64,000 nt of DNA from Phytohabitans aurantiacus (GCF_027923225.1 NZ_BSDI01000019.1:1-64000); one strand, 5' to 3'; shown: positions 42,478 to 51,499, counted from the stretch's first letter. Translations and numbers: made by a program. Notes: generated by a model not told the origin, from the sequence alone.

Positions 42478-44552
42478 TGGATGCTCCGGTCGATGACCCG
42501 GTTGACTTCATTGAGCTGGGCCTCGATGCTGCGCCGGCGGTTCGGGGCGAGCTTGCTGGTGTCCAGCATCCGGTGCAGGGAGGACTGCTCGGCGGTCCAG
42601 ATCGGAATGTGTTCGGGCGCGATGATGCTGTTCGCGCAGCGGCCGGGCTGGCAGCGGTCGAGCAGGGGGCCGCGGTGCCCGTCGGGGGTGATCGCGTCTT
42701 CCAGGCACTTGGCGCCGGTGGGGTCGTCGTCGCTCATGGTGCAGTGGTTGAGCTTGCCGAAGCGGATCGAGATCCGGGTGCGGCGTAGTAGGTCGTGTTC
42801 GACGCGGATGTCGCCGCGCCGGGCTTGGCCGGTGGCACGCAGTTGGTCTGCTTGGGCGCGGACGGTGGAGAACGCCTCGCGCATGCGATCCGCTCCGGGG
42901 CCGATGCCGATGTGGTCACCGGTGGTGTCGGCGTCGAAGAGTTCGATCAGCCGATCGAAGCGGCGGTCGGCGATAGCGGTTTCCAGGTGACGGGCCCAGG
43001 AGGGGTCGTTGTCCATGTAGCTGCTGGTGACCCGGTTCGCTAGGGCTCGGGTGGTGACGTGCTTGAGCTGCATGCCGACGGCGATCTCGGAGCCGGGGAA
43101 GTCGCGGGTGAGCATGGCCATGGTGCGCCGGAACATGTGCGGGGTGATGGACCCGTCGGGGATGGCTTCCAGGCCGGTAGCGTGCCGCCTGCGGTTGATG
43201 TGGTCGATGAACTGGCCGATGGCGGTGATGCTCGCGAACCGGTGGCCGGATCGTTGGCTGCTGACGGCGGCGAAGGTGAGGCTCTCGTGCTGGGATAGCT
43301 GCCCGGCTAGCTCGATCGCGTGGGCGACGGGCGGGGTGATCCACCAGTGTTTGACGGGTAGGGCGGGGTCGAGCTTGTGCTTGGTGGATTTCACCGCGGG
43401 GCTGCCGTAGTGCTCGACCAAGGCGTCCTTGCTGATCATCCGTAGTTCTGAGTCGCGCATCATCGACAGTGCGGCGGTGAACACGAAGCAGGCGTTGCGC
43501 AGCATGATCTGTTCCAGCCCGAGCTCCGTCGGCCCTAGGTTGTCGTGCCAGGGTCCGCGGCTGCCGTCTGGCCGGGTCACCTCGGTCAGGTCCGGCAGCA
43601 GCCCGGCGTGAGTGCAGCCGGCGGCGACCAGGGCCGCGACGGCGTCCCTGCGGCGGCGCCCGGCTGGCCGACCGTGCTGGAAGAACGTTGGTCCGACGCC
43701 GATGATGCGGCTCAGCAGCGCGAAGTTCGGGAAAATGCCGGCGGGCTCGCTCGGCTTGGCCGGGCGCATCGGCACCGTGGTCGTCGGGTCGTCCAGCCAG
43801 GCACGTAGTCGTTGGTCGCCGCCGTTGTCGGTGCCCGGCCGGGCTTTCAGGTCGGTCCAGTAGGCGTTCGCGCGCTGGATGTCGGGGGCGAACACGTTGA
43901 TGTAGGTCCAGCAGTTGCGCACCAGCGGGAACCAGGTTTGTGGTGGGATCGCTGGAGTGCGCAGCGCAGGGACGATCGGGTGGTTTGCCACGGCGTTGGG
44001 TGAGACGCCGGGCCAAGGGTCGCGGGGCAGACCGCCGCAGGTGAGCGCCGCCCGGAAGCGGTGCAGGGCTTTGATCACATGGACGTGGTTGCAGACGCTG
44101 CCGGGTTCGTAGGTCGCTGCCAGGTGCTGCACGTAGGTCTTGAAGTCGTCATCGACCCAGTCGCGCAGATTGGTGGGAAGCCGCTGCTCGGCTCCGAACG
44201 CAGCGAGCGGCCGCAGCAGCGCGACGCGCTGCGTGACGGTCATTGGGGACAGCGGAGCGTCGCGCAGGTGGACACCGGCGGCCAACGGTGCCGGGTGGCG
44301 CGGGTTGAGCCAGAGCATTGCCAGCTCGCGCGCCATCAGATTCCAGGCCGGGTCCAGGTCGTGGAAGAGCACGCGGACGGCGGCGGCCGGGTGGTGGGGT
44401 GCGTTGTGGACCACACCGTTGAGGTCCCAGCGGTCGGTGTCGCCGAACCGGGGCGTGACCGCGCCGGGCAGCAGCGGGTGGGACTGGATGACCGGTTCGC
44501 CGTCGCGGTAGAGCGCCGAGGAACGGGCCGAGGCCGCGGCTGCGGCGGTCAC
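42474..44552 (-). CDS. tyrosine recombinase 3 of the trio
   Basis: 692 residues from a GTG at 44552 that overlaps the preceding stop. Catalytic-domain motifs: RDSELRMISKDALVEHYG (first Arg), KSTKHKLDPALPVKHWWI, ITPHMFRRTMAML (His-x-x-Arg) and GMQLKHVTTRAL then SSYMDND with the presumed nucleophilic Tyr. The C-terminus has clustered Cys (HCTMSDDDPTGAKC, RCQPGRCANS), probably a zinc-binding or DNA-contact module. Larger than Tn554 TnpB; the N-terminal 300 residues are a core-binding domain. Confidence 0.75.
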   Translation of the reverse strand: MTAAAAASARSSALYRDGEPVIQSHPLLPGAVTPRFGDTDRWDLNGVVHNAPHHPAAAVRVLFHDLDPAWNLMARELAMLWLNPRHPAPLAAGVHLRDAPLSPMTVTQRVALLRPLAAFGAEQRLPTNLRDWVDDDFKTYVQHLAATYEPGSVCNHVHVIKALHRFRAALTCGGLPRDPWPGVSPNAVANHPIVPALRTPAIPPQTWFPLVRNCWTYINVFAPDIQRANAYWTDLKARPGTDNGGDQRLRAWLDDPTTTVPMRPAKPSEPAGIFPNFALLSRIIGVGPTFFQHGRPAGRRRRDAVAALVAAGCTHAGLLPDLTEVTRPDGSRGPWHDNLGPTELGLEQIMLRNACFVFTAALSMMRDSELRMISKDALVEHYGSPAVKSTKHKLDPALPVKHWWITPPVAHAIELAGQLSQHESLTFAAVSSQRSGHRFASITAIGQFIDHINRRRHATGLEAIPDGSITPHMFRRTMAMLTRDFPGSEIAVGMQLKHVTTRALANRVTSSYMDNDPSWARHLETAIADRRFDRLIELFDADTTGDHIGIGPGADRMREAFSTVRAQADQLRATGQARRGDIRVEHDLLRRTRISIRFGKLNHCTMSDDDPTGAKCLEDAITPDGHRGPLLDRCQPGRCANSIIAPEHIPIWTAEQSSLHRMLDTSKLAPNRRRSIEAQLNEVNRVIDRSIQ

Positions 44553-46456
44553 GCGTCGAACTCCACTCTGCTGGCCAGGGGAAGGTGAAGGACGGTGCCG
44601 TTCTCGGCGATCTGCTGCCGCGCCTGGACAAGCTCGGTGTCCGTGCGGGACGCGAGTACCTCGGTCAGGTTCGCTCGGCTCTGGCCCCACAACGCGTGGA
44701 AGTGCCGGGGCTCGAGCTTCAAGGCGAGCTGGTCCAGGTGGTCGGCGAACAGCAGCAGTTGCGGCAGGTTCGACGGCAGCACGAACGCGTTGCGGCACTC
44801 CAGACAGCGCAGCGGCGCCACCGGGCAAAGCTGTCCCGGCCGGCCGAACGGCGACGCGAACGGGTCGGTGCAGTCGGTGACCCCCATGTCAAGCTGCCCG
44901 GTCCGCAACGCGTCGACCTCGGCCGGGCTCAGGCCCAGCACGGCCGCCGCCTTCGGATCGGTCAAGGACTCGGCGGCCTGCTCATCCAGGACGGTCGGTC
45001 CGGCCAGAGCCTTGTCGAGCCATCGTTGCTGCGCGGTGGTGATGACCTCCCCGGCGATCACCCGCAGTGTCGTGCCGTGCGCGTAGTGACCGCGGAACGT
45101 CTGTTCGGAGTGGTCGTCGGCGACGTCGCTGATCCGGCCGCCGAACGTGAGAGCCTTCTCGACCTTGGTCGACTTACGGAGCCGGCGAATGTCGGCGACG
45201 CCGTTCACCGTCACGTCGTGGACGCGAAGCCAGTCAGCGAACGTCGGGCCCTGCATCCGAGTCAGAAGCCCCACCACCAGCGAAGGTTGAGAAACCGACG
45301 CCCGCAGGAACAGCGGAACCGGCCGGATACCCACCAGGTCGGCCAACGGTCGGTTCAGTTCCAGCAGCACACGGAGGATCTCCGCAGCGTCCAGCCGTGC
45401 CCCAGCCGGATGCATCATCCCGGCCGGAGCCGGGTCGGAGCTGAACGCCTGCCGCATCCGCGCGTGCGCGCGGCCCTTGGCGAATGTGATCGTCACGCCC
45501 TGCGGGTGGAACTCGATATCGTCCTCGGTCAGGCCGGTGACCTCCTCCGGGGCCCGCCCGGTCGCGGCCATCAGCAGGATCCGGTAGGCGTGCAAATCCA
45601 TACTCGTCAGGAACAGCTGAGAGACCAGGATCCGCACCAGCGCGCGTTTGGCCGGCCAGGTCGATCTTTCCGGCGCCAGCTTCCGCAGGGCCGGCGGGAT
45701 CGCGTTCATGTCCCGCAGCCGGGCGAGGATCTCCTCACAGGCGTTGCGGTCGCTCGCGATGGCCGCCAGCAGGCTCTCCACCGCCCAGGGGTCACCGACC
45801 GGCGAAGTCGTGGCGGTGGCGGCTAACTCTCGTCCAGCCCGAATCCGCGCTTCGGTCGCCCGGCGTGCCGCCCAGGCCGCCCGGATCAGCTTCTTCTTCT
45901 CGGCGCGGCTGAACTCGTCCAGTTCGGTGCTGCCGCCGCGGCGGACACCGACGGCGCCTTCGATCCAGCCGTTCAAGTGCCCGACGAGCGGACGATCGGG
46001 GTGCTCGGCGCGTCGGGCGATCAGCGTCCGGACGTGGCCGGCGTGCCAGCCCGGCATCCGCGAGCCCGGCGCGTACTTGGACGGCAGGATGCGCACCCAT
46101 TCATTGACCGCGTGGTGCAGGTCCGGCTCAGCCCTGGCCAGCGACGCCGTGGCAGCGTTCTGAACCTGGGCATCGACGTAGTTCAGGAAACAGCGCATAG
46201 CGCTCAGGTAACTGCGGCTCGCGCCTTCACGTAGGCGCCCGACCTGCACCAGCTCGACCCATTCGTCGGCCAGCTCGGCGGCCAGCCCAGCGCACCGGAA
46301 CGCCTCCGGGCGAAACGACAGCACCACCGTGGCCGACTTCATGGCCTGCTGACCGTTGCGCGGCACGGTCACCTGGCGGATGCCGATCCGGGAGACGTGG
46401 GGGTCTGGGGCGCTGGCCGCCGGGAACCCGGACCGGTGCTCACCGCGGCGCGGCAT
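44549..46456 (-). CDS. tyrosine recombinase 2 of the trio
   Basis: 635 residues, close to the 630 residues of Tn554 TnpB. Motifs: LLMAATGRAPEEVTGLTEDD (first catalytic Arg), ITFAKGRAHARMRQ, a DIRRLRKSTKVEK box and SEQTFRGHYAHGTTL with the presumed Tyr. A late CLECRNAF cluster follows. It overlaps the first recombinase gene by 17 bases, and its start ATG 46456 lies inside that gene's end. Confidence 0.75.
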   Translation of the reverse strand: MPRRGEHRSGFPAASAPDPHVSRIGIRQVTVPRNGQQAMKSATVVLSFRPEAFRCAGLAAELADEWVELVQVGRLREGASRSYLSAMRCFLNYVDAQVQNAATASLARAEPDLHHAVNEWVRILPSKYAPGSRMPGWHAGHVRTLIARRAEHPDRPLVGHLNGWIEGAVGVRRGGSTELDEFSRAEKKKLIRAAWAARRATEARIRAGRELAATATTSPVGDPWAVESLLAAIASDRNACEEILARLRDMNAIPPALRKLAPERSTWPAKRALVRILVSQLFLTSMDLHAYRILLMAATGRAPEEVTGLTEDDIEFHPQGVTITFAKGRAHARMRQAFSSDPAPAGMMHPAGARLDAAEILRVLLELNRPLADLVGIRPVPLFLRASVSQPSLVVGLLTRMQGPTFADWLRVHDVTVNGVADIRRLRKSTKVEKALTFGGRISDVADDHSEQTFRGHYAHGTTLRVIAGEVITTAQQRWLDKALAGPTVLDEQAAESLTDPKAAAVLGLSPAEVDALRTGQLDMGVTDCTDPFASPFGRPGQLCPVAPLRCLECRNAFVLPSNLPQLLLFADHLDQLALKLEPRHFHALWGQSRANLTEVLASRTDTELVQARQQIAENGTVLHLPLASRVEFDA

Positions 46457-47900
46457 CGTCGACCTCCAACGCCAGCAGGTGCCGGGCGATGTCGGCGTAG
46501 TTGGCCCCGCCAGCCGCGGTCCACGCCCGAAACGCCTCCTCGACCTCGCGCATCGGGTCCTTCAAGTAGCGGATGTAGCGGTAGGTTGTGGCCGGGCTCG
46601 CGTGCCCAAGTCGCCGCTGCACCTGCAACAGCGGGTTCCCGCTCATGTGGTCCAGCAGCGTCGACATCGGCGCCTGCTGCCGGCGACCATCATCCAACGC
46701 CTGCCTGGTCAGATAGATCAACAGCCTCAGCGCGAACGTGTGCCGCAGGTCGTGGTAGACCCAGCACCGGCGCGGCAACACGACAGCCGTCGAGCCGGTC
46801 GCACGCGCCGTCATTCGCTCCCAGGCCGTCCAGCGCACCCGATCCCACCCCGACGCTGTCAGCATCCGGCCGCCGGCGCCGATGAACAACGCCAGCGGGT
46901 CGAGCCCGTCGCCAGTCTCACGCACCGCGATACGCCGCAACTGCGGGTCCATGCCCCGGACCGACCGGGTGACCGTGTGTCCGTCGAGGACGCCGCGGAC
47001 CTTCGCGCCGTCCGCCTCCAGCCGCGTGACGACGAACAGTTCCCGGTGAGCGCGCCGCAGCGTGTCCTGGGCCTTGGCGACGATGTCGGGACGTTCCAGC
47101 AGCAGGTACCCCTCCAGCAGATTCATCGCGTCCGCTGGAACATAGACCGAGCGGGGATGCCCGAACTTCGCGCACGCGCCCAGTTCCACGTCGACCGCAC
47201 GGGGCCGCCTTTCGTCGAGCAGCCCCAGCTCGATCAGCAGCAGCGTCGACCACTCCTGAACCCGCATCCCGGTCAGCAGCGCCAGCTCGCAGGACGCGCG
47301 GTTGCGGTGCGGACGCCAGCCACGGAACCGCTCGTCCAGTCCTCCGTCCGCGGCGAGACCGCCGAACCCAACGTCTCGCAAGTACAGGTACTGGTCCAAC
47401 TCCATATGCCGCACCCGCAGGTCACGACGGGTCCCGCTGGACAACGACCGCTGCTGCCGCCTCTTACTACGCCACGGCCGCCGCTCGACGACACCCTGCC
47501 GCACCAGGAAGTCGTACAGACACCCGACCGCCGCCGCGTCACGATCCCAGGCCGCCTCGCTGACGGTCTCCTCAGCGTCGTCGAGCCGCCACCGCCGAAA
47601 CTCCAGCACGTCCTGTTCCGTGGCCGACGCCAGGTCCAGGCCCCGTGCGCGTAGAAACCGCAGCAGCATCAACGCCGTGTACGCGTACGCGCGCATCGTC
47701 TTGACACTGCGCCGATTCAAACTCAGCTCCCGAAACCAACTACACAACGGCTCAACCGGCCACATCGACTCCGACAGCAGAACCGGCATACCCGCAGCCG
47801 GCGCCGACCGCGCGAACATCCCAGGCAGCTCCGCAGCATTCAGCCCAGGCACACCGCCAACCCTGTGAACCTTCTGGACGTCCGCAAAGAACAGATGCAT
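46440..47900 (-). CDS. tyrosine recombinase 1 of the trio (site-specific integrase)
   Basis: 486 residues. All catalytic landmarks are present: ALLTGMRVQEWSTLLLI (first Arg), WVYHDLRHTFALRLL (His-x-x-Arg), VQRRLGHASPATTYRYIRYL (Gly-His and nucleophilic Tyr). The N-terminal SAM-like core-binding domain covers about 45-145. It is the first gene of the unit; the promoter must lie in 47901-48160. Confidence 0.85.
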   Translation of the reverse strand: MHLFFADVQKVHRVGGVPGLNAAELPGMFARSAPAAGMPVLLSESMWPVEPLCSWFRELSLNRRSVKTMRAYAYTALMLLRFLRARGLDLASATEQDVLEFRRWRLDDAEETVSEAAWDRDAAAVGCLYDFLVRQGVVERRPWRSKRRQQRSLSSGTRRDLRVRHMELDQYLYLRDVGFGGLAADGGLDERFRGWRPHRNRASCELALLTGMRVQEWSTLLLIELGLLDERRPRAVDVELGACAKFGHPRSVYVPADAMNLLEGYLLLERPDIVAKAQDTLRRAHRELFVVTRLEADGAKVRGVLDGHTVTRSVRGMDPQLRRIAVRETGDGLDPLALFIGAGGRMLTASGWDRVRWTAWERMTARATGSTAVVLPRRCWVYHDLRHTFALRLLIYLTRQALDDGRRQQAPMSTLLDHMSGNPLLQVQRRLGHASPATTYRYIRYLKDPMREVEEAFRAWTAAGGANYADIARHLLALEVDDAAPR

Positions 47901-48281
47901 GGAGAACCTCGAAAGCGATCGAAAAGTATGCGACCGCCTAACGAAGCCACACCCTCGGCAGGCACGCAGGAAGGGTCACCCGAGACACCTCAGTCTCTCT
48001 GGAGAACCATCCCACTTCGGTTCGTAACACCAGTCGTCGCCTTCTGGTAGCTGGTCGACCGGGGTGGCCAGCATCGGCTCGACCGGCGGACGGAGGGTGT
48101 CCGGCGGGCTGTCGGGTGCCCGGCTGCGCGGTGTCACCGCACCGTTGGGCCCCTGGCATGCGGGCTGGTCATGATCCGATCCTCGGCTGCCCTACGTAGG
48201 CACCGCAGGCGTATTCGGCGACGCGAATCGCCTGACTTGGGCGGCTTCCACCACGCACCAGCGGCCGGCACGCTCACGGGC
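47901..48281. other. intergenic region, outer end of recombinase element
   Basis: 381 bases. It should contain the promoter of the recombinase genes and the right end of the element. GGTAGCT occurs at about 48048 and again near 42056 at the other side, but 7 bases is not enough to define the ends. No gene is supported. Confidence 0.35.
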
Positions 48282-48473
48282 ATGAGTCTTCGAGACGACC
48301 TGGACTACACCGCGGTGACCGCCGCCGCGCACAGCCTCGCCGCGGATCTGCCTGAGATACCGACCGATCGGCTGGAACGGGCCGCCGCTCACGCTGTGGC
48401 CGCGGCTCGCCTATTCCTGGACGGCACGGAGTACGCGAGGATCACGGCAGACGCCGACGACCAACCGCTATAG
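48282..48473 (+). CDS. small hypothetical protein
   Basis: 63 residues from ATG 48282. Acidic and alanine-rich (TAVTAAAHSLAADLPEIPTD, RLERAAAHAVAAARLFLDG), predicted helical. No ribosome binding site better than CACGGGC. It lies upstream of the SOS cassette in the same orientation. No family recognised. Confidence 0.4.
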   Translation: MSLRDDLDYTAVTAAAHSLAADLPEIPTDRLERAAAHAVAAARLFLDGTEYARITADADDQPL

Positions 48474-48611
48474 ACAGCCGGTCGCCCACCGCACGGAGCC
48501 AGAGGACCGCCCTCGCGGGCGGTGTGCCTCGATCAAGAACCCGGCATCTAGTACACGAGGCGAGCACTGGCGGCATAACGCCCACCGTTGACCTGCCACT
48601 TCTCGCTTCCT

Positions 48612-48627
48612 TCGAACGAATGTTCTA
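48612..48627 (+). promoter_or_regulatory. SOS box (LexA operator) of the mutasome operon
   Basis: TCGAAC-GAAT-GTTCTA differs from the actinobacterial/Gram-positive LexA consensus (TCGAAC-N4-GTTCGA) at one position. It ends 10 bases before the imuA start. It should place the imuA-imuB-dnaE2 genes under DNA-damage control. Confidence 0.75.
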
Positions 48628-48637
48628 CCGTGGGTGG

Positions 48638-49333
48638 ATGGCGGTGGCGGGCCTTGCGGCGGAACTCGGGGTGAAGCCAGCCAGTGCCTTGGCGGCCACC
48701 CTGGCAGGTCAGGGCACCGACCGGGTGCTGCCGGTCGGGTCGCAGCTGCGAGGGTTGCTGCCGAAAGGGCTGGTGCGGGGTTCGACGGTGGCGGTGACGG
48801 CGACGGGTTCGGGGGCGACGTCGTTGCTGCTGGGGCTGGTGGCGGAGTCGACGCGGCAGGGCAGTTGGTGTGCCGTGGTCGGGGTGCCGCGGCTGTCGTT
48901 GGCGGCAGCACGGAGCATGGGTGTCGTTCTCGAACAGCTCATGGTGGTACCGCAGCCCGGTGCCGAGGTGGCCACGGTGGCGGCGAGTCTGCTAGACGGG
49001 TTCGACGTCGTGGCAGTGGCGGCTGCCGGCGGGTTGGCGCCATCGGTGTACACGCAGTTGTCGGCGCGTGCTCGGAACGCTGGTGCGGTGTTGGTGGCGT
49101 TGGGCGCGTGGCCGGGGGCGCAGCTGACCCTGACGGTGAACGAGGGCGTGTGGTTCGGGCGGGGCCGGTTGCGGTGCCGGCGCCTGTCGATCGCGGTGTC
49201 CGGTCGGGGTTCGGCCGCCCGGCCACGGACCGGGCAGGTGTGGCTACCCGCGGACCCGGACTTCCAGCGAACCCTGGACCAGCCTGATGTGTCCGACGTG
49301 AGGACGGGTCGGCAGCTGCGGGTGGTCGCATGA
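48638..49333 (+). CDS. imuA: ImuA-like mutasome protein
   Basis: 231 residues from ATG 48638, just after the SOS box, so the message has a very short leader; an ATG inside the box region (48620) is possible. It has the RecA/SulA-like layout of actinobacterial ImuA': QLRGLLPKGLVRGSTVAVTA, GSGATSLLLGLVAES (degenerate P-loop), WCAVVGVPRLSLAAA and DVVAVAAAGGL. In mycobacteria ImuA' connects ImuB to the recombination and replication machinery during mutagenic repair. Its stop overlaps the imuB start (ATGA). Confidence 0.75.
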   Translation: MAVAGLAAELGVKPASALAATLAGQGTDRVLPVGSQLRGLLPKGLVRGSTVAVTATGSGATSLLLGLVAESTRQGSWCAVVGVPRLSLAAARSMGVVLEQLMVVPQPGAEVATVAASLLDGFDVVAVAAAGGLAPSVYTQLSARARNAGAVLVALGAWPGAQLTLTVNEGVWFGRGRLRCRRLSIAVSGRGSAARPRTGQVWLPADPDFQRTLDQPDVSDVRTGRQLRVVA

Positions 49334-50034
49334 GCTCCCCGACTGCCACCAGGACGATGGTGGTGTGGTGTCCGGATTGGCCGGTGGTGGCGGCCGTTCT
49401 GGGCGGTGAGGCCGGGGCGACGGATCCGGTGGCGGTGTTGCACGCCAACCGGGTGGTGGCGTGTTCGGAGGCGGCGCGTGCGCACGGGGTGCGGCGTGGG
49501 CTGCGTAAGCGGGACGCGCAGGGCCGCTGCCCGACGCTGGTCGTGGTTGCGTTCGATGAGGGTCGGGACGCGGCCGGGTTTGAGCCGGTGGTGGCAGCGG
49601 TAGAGCAGGTCGCGGCCGGGGTGGCGGTGCTGCGGCCGGGGGTCTGCGCGTTCGCCGCCCGCGGCCCGGCCGGCTACTTCGGCGGTGAAGATGCCGCTGG
49701 GGAACGGATTGTGGAGCAGGTCGCGGTCCAGGCCGGGGTGGAGGCGCAGGTCGGGGTCGCGGACGGCATCTTCGCCGGTGTGCTGGCTGCCCGCGCCGGT
49801 CAGAGCATCCCGGCCGGGCACACCCCACCGTTTCTGGCGGACGTGCCGGTGGCCAAGCTGGAACGGCCACCGTTGGCGGATCTGCTGCGCCGGCTCGGCA
49901 TCCACACTCTGGGCCAGTTCGCGACCCTGCCGGCTGGGGATGTGTTCGCCCGGTTCGGCATCGACGGAGCCCTGGCACACCGGCTGGCCGCCGGACACGA
50001 CGATCGGCCGTTGCACGTGCGGCAGCCCCCCCCC
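49330..50034 (+). pseudogene. imuB: imuB (Y-family polymerase-like), 5' part, interrupted by IS110
   Basis: 235 codons from ATG 49330, ending in the C-run at 50026-50034 where the IS110 element begins. It contains the palm and fingers start (MVVWCPDWPVVAAVL), RVVACSEAARAHGVRRGLRK and the helix-hairpin-helix LLRRLGIHTLGQFATLPAG. ImuB proteins lack normal polymerase catalytic acids and act as adaptors that bind the beta clamp and DnaE2. The frame continues into the element for 26 codons and stops at 50113, giving a truncated protein without the C-terminal interaction domain. Confidence 0.85.
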
Positions 50035-50045
50035 GTTACCTTTTT

Positions 50046-50228
50046 GATCGTCCCCAGCCGGGGATTGCTCGGTCGCTCGGTCCGGTATGACTTACTGCCC
50101 CTGTCGTTCGCATGATCCGGGGGGTGTTGTCGCCGGGCCGGGTGGCGTCGGGAGACCGCTGATAGGGACCCGGCCGTCCCGTGTTCGGGGTAGGTCTCTC
50201 CGTAACGTGGCTGCCGGCAGTCCGACGC
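50046..50228 (+). ncRNA. candidate IS110 bridge RNA
   Basis: Read by eye. A 5' hairpin TCCCC-AGCC-GGGGA lies at 50051-50064. A 14-pair stem (50072-50085 with 50133-50146, including 4 G-U pairs) encloses a loop with CTGCCCC (50095-50101; host left flank has CAGCCCC) and GATCCGGGGGG (50114-50124; complementary to host right flank CCCCCCGGACC except one base). A second stem, GCGTCGG/CCGACGC (50145-50151 with 50222-50228), encloses ATAGGGAC (50162-50169; identical to the element's right end 51487-51494) and GTAACG (50202-50207; complementary to the left end CGTTAC at 50034-50039). This is the 5'-hairpin, target-loop, donor-loop order known for IS621. Not tested by folding or expression data. Confidence 0.6.
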
Positions 50229-50272
50229 TCAGACCAGCGGCCGAGTCCATGATGGATCGTGGGAGGCGAGGC

Positions 50273-51478
50273 GTGCACGACGAGTACGGCGTGTTCCTGG
50301 GCTTGGATGTCGGCAAGACCGACCATCACGCGGTCGCGTTGGATCCGGCGGGTAAGCGGCTGCACGACGCGGCGCTGCCGAACACCGAGGCCGGGCTGCG
50401 GAAATTGTTCGACAAGCTCGCCCGGCACGGGAAGATCCTGGCCGTGGTCGACCAGCCCGCTTCGATCGGTGCCCTGCCTGTCGCAGTGGCCCGAGCCTGC
50501 GGGCACCAGGTCGGCTACCTGCCGGGTCTGGTCATGCGCCGGCTCGCTGACCTGCACCCCGGCACCGCGAAGACCGACGCCCGCGACGCCTACGTGATCG
50601 CCGACGCTGCCCGCACCCTGCCGCACACGCTGCGCCGGGTCGACGTCGGCGACGACACGCTCGCCGAGCTGGAGATGCTGGTCGGCTACGACGACGACCT
50701 CGCCGGCGAGGTCACCCGCATCGCCAACCGGATCCGTGGCCTGCTCACCCAGATCCACCCGCCGCTGGAGCGGGTGCTGGGCCCGAAGGTCCAGCATCCT
50801 GCCGTCCTGGAAGCGTTGTCGCGGTGCGGCGGCCCGGCCGGGCTGCGCAAGGCCGGCCGGTCGAAGTTGACCGAGATCGTCAAGGCACGCGCACCCCGCA
50901 TGGGCACCCGCCTCGTTGAGCAGGTCTTCACCGCCCTCGACGCCCAGACCGTAGTCGTTCCCGGCACCGCCGCCGCCGAGACGATCCTGCCGCGGCTGGC
51001 CGAGGTTCTGCGGGACCTGCTGCGCCAGCGTGACCAGCTCGCCGCCCAGGTCGAGGGGATGCTCGATGCGCACCCTCTCTCCTCGGTCCTGACCTCGATG
51101 CCCGGCATCGGAGTCAGGACCGCAGCCCGGATCCTGCTCGAGGTCGGTGACGGCACCGGCTTCCCGACCTCCGGCCACCTGGCTGCCTACGCCGGGCTGG
51201 CCCCGGTCACCCGCCGCTCCGGCACCAGCATCCGCGGCGAGCACCCACCCAAAGGCGGCAACAAACAGCTCAAACGCGCGTTCTTCCTGTCCGCGTTCGC
51301 CGCCCTGTCCGACCCGGCCAGCCGCGCCTACTACGACCGCAAACGCGCCGAAGGCAAGAAACACAACGCCGCCCTCATCTGCCTCGCCCGCCGCCGCGTC
51401 GACGTCCTACACGCCATGCTCCGCACCCGCACCACCTACCAGCACAAACCAGCAGAAAAGCTCGCCCTCGCTGCTTGA
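50273..51478 (+). CDS. IS110-family transposase
   Basis: 401 residues. The GTG at 50273 was chosen because GGGAGG lies 6 bases before it; ATGs at 50249 and 50252 are alternatives. DEDD domain: GVFLGLDVGKTDHHAVALDP (first Asp), LAVVDQPASIGA, KTDARDAYVIADAAR. The C-terminal Tnp_20 domain has LTSMPGIGVRTAARILLEVG and LAAYAGLAPVTRRSGTS, where the conserved serine nucleophile lies. It appears complete and so potentially active. Confidence 0.9.
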   Translation: MHDEYGVFLGLDVGKTDHHAVALDPAGKRLHDAALPNTEAGLRKLFDKLARHGKILAVVDQPASIGALPVAVARACGHQVGYLPGLVMRRLADLHPGTAKTDARDAYVIADAARTLPHTLRRVDVGDDTLAELEMLVGYDDDLAGEVTRIANRIRGLLTQIHPPLERVLGPKVQHPAVLEALSRCGGPAGLRKAGRSKLTEIVKARAPRMGTRLVEQVFTALDAQTVVVPGTAAAETILPRLAEVLRDLLRQRDQLAAQVEGMLDAHPLSSVLTSMPGIGVRTAARILLEVGDGTGFPTSGHLAAYAGLAPVTRRSGTSIRGEHPPKGGNKQLKRAFFLSAFAALSDPASRAYYDRKRAEGKKHNAALICLARRRVDVLHAMLRTRTTYQHKPAEKLALAA

Positions 51479-51499
51479 CAAAAACCATAGGGACACCCC

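Larger units (their letters stand above)
42070..47900 (-). mobile_element. Tn554-like tyrosine recombinase trio element
   Basis: Four minus-strand genes encode, in order, tyrosine recombinases of 486, 635 and 692 residues and a 135-residue coiled-coil protein, with overlaps of 17, 4 and 4 bases. The order of recombinases plus a small final protein resembles tnpABC of Tn554 and the actinobacterial recombinase trios with a DUF6262-type partner. No cargo genes are inside. I could not find terminal repeats; limits given are those of the genes, and the right end may lie up to about 48160. Confidence 0.65.
50035..51499 (+). mobile_element. IS110-family insertion element inside imuB
   Basis: About 1465 bases. 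Its limits are set by the interrupted host gene: CAG followed by nine C at 50026-50034 on the left and ACA followed by six C and GGACCTGGAT on the right (51496-51511). The exact bases within the C-runs cannot be divided between host and element. There are no inverted repeats and no obvious target duplication beyond C residues. The 5' leader of about 230 bases holds a candidate bridge RNA; the 3' end is only about 20 bases after the transposase stop. Confidence 0.85.

Noticed and set aside
42056..48052. GGTAGCT on both sides of the recombinase trio as element ends.
   Set aside because: A 7-base identity is expected by chance in sequences of this length, and no longer repeat surrounds it.
50042..51475. 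Promoter across the circle junction of the imuB IS110 element: TTGACA at 51475-51480 in the right end and TACCTT at 50037-50042 in the left end.
   Set aside because: With the C-residues needed to keep imuB in frame, the spacing would be about 24 bases, too long for a normal promoter. It cannot be settled while the C-run boundaries are unknown.
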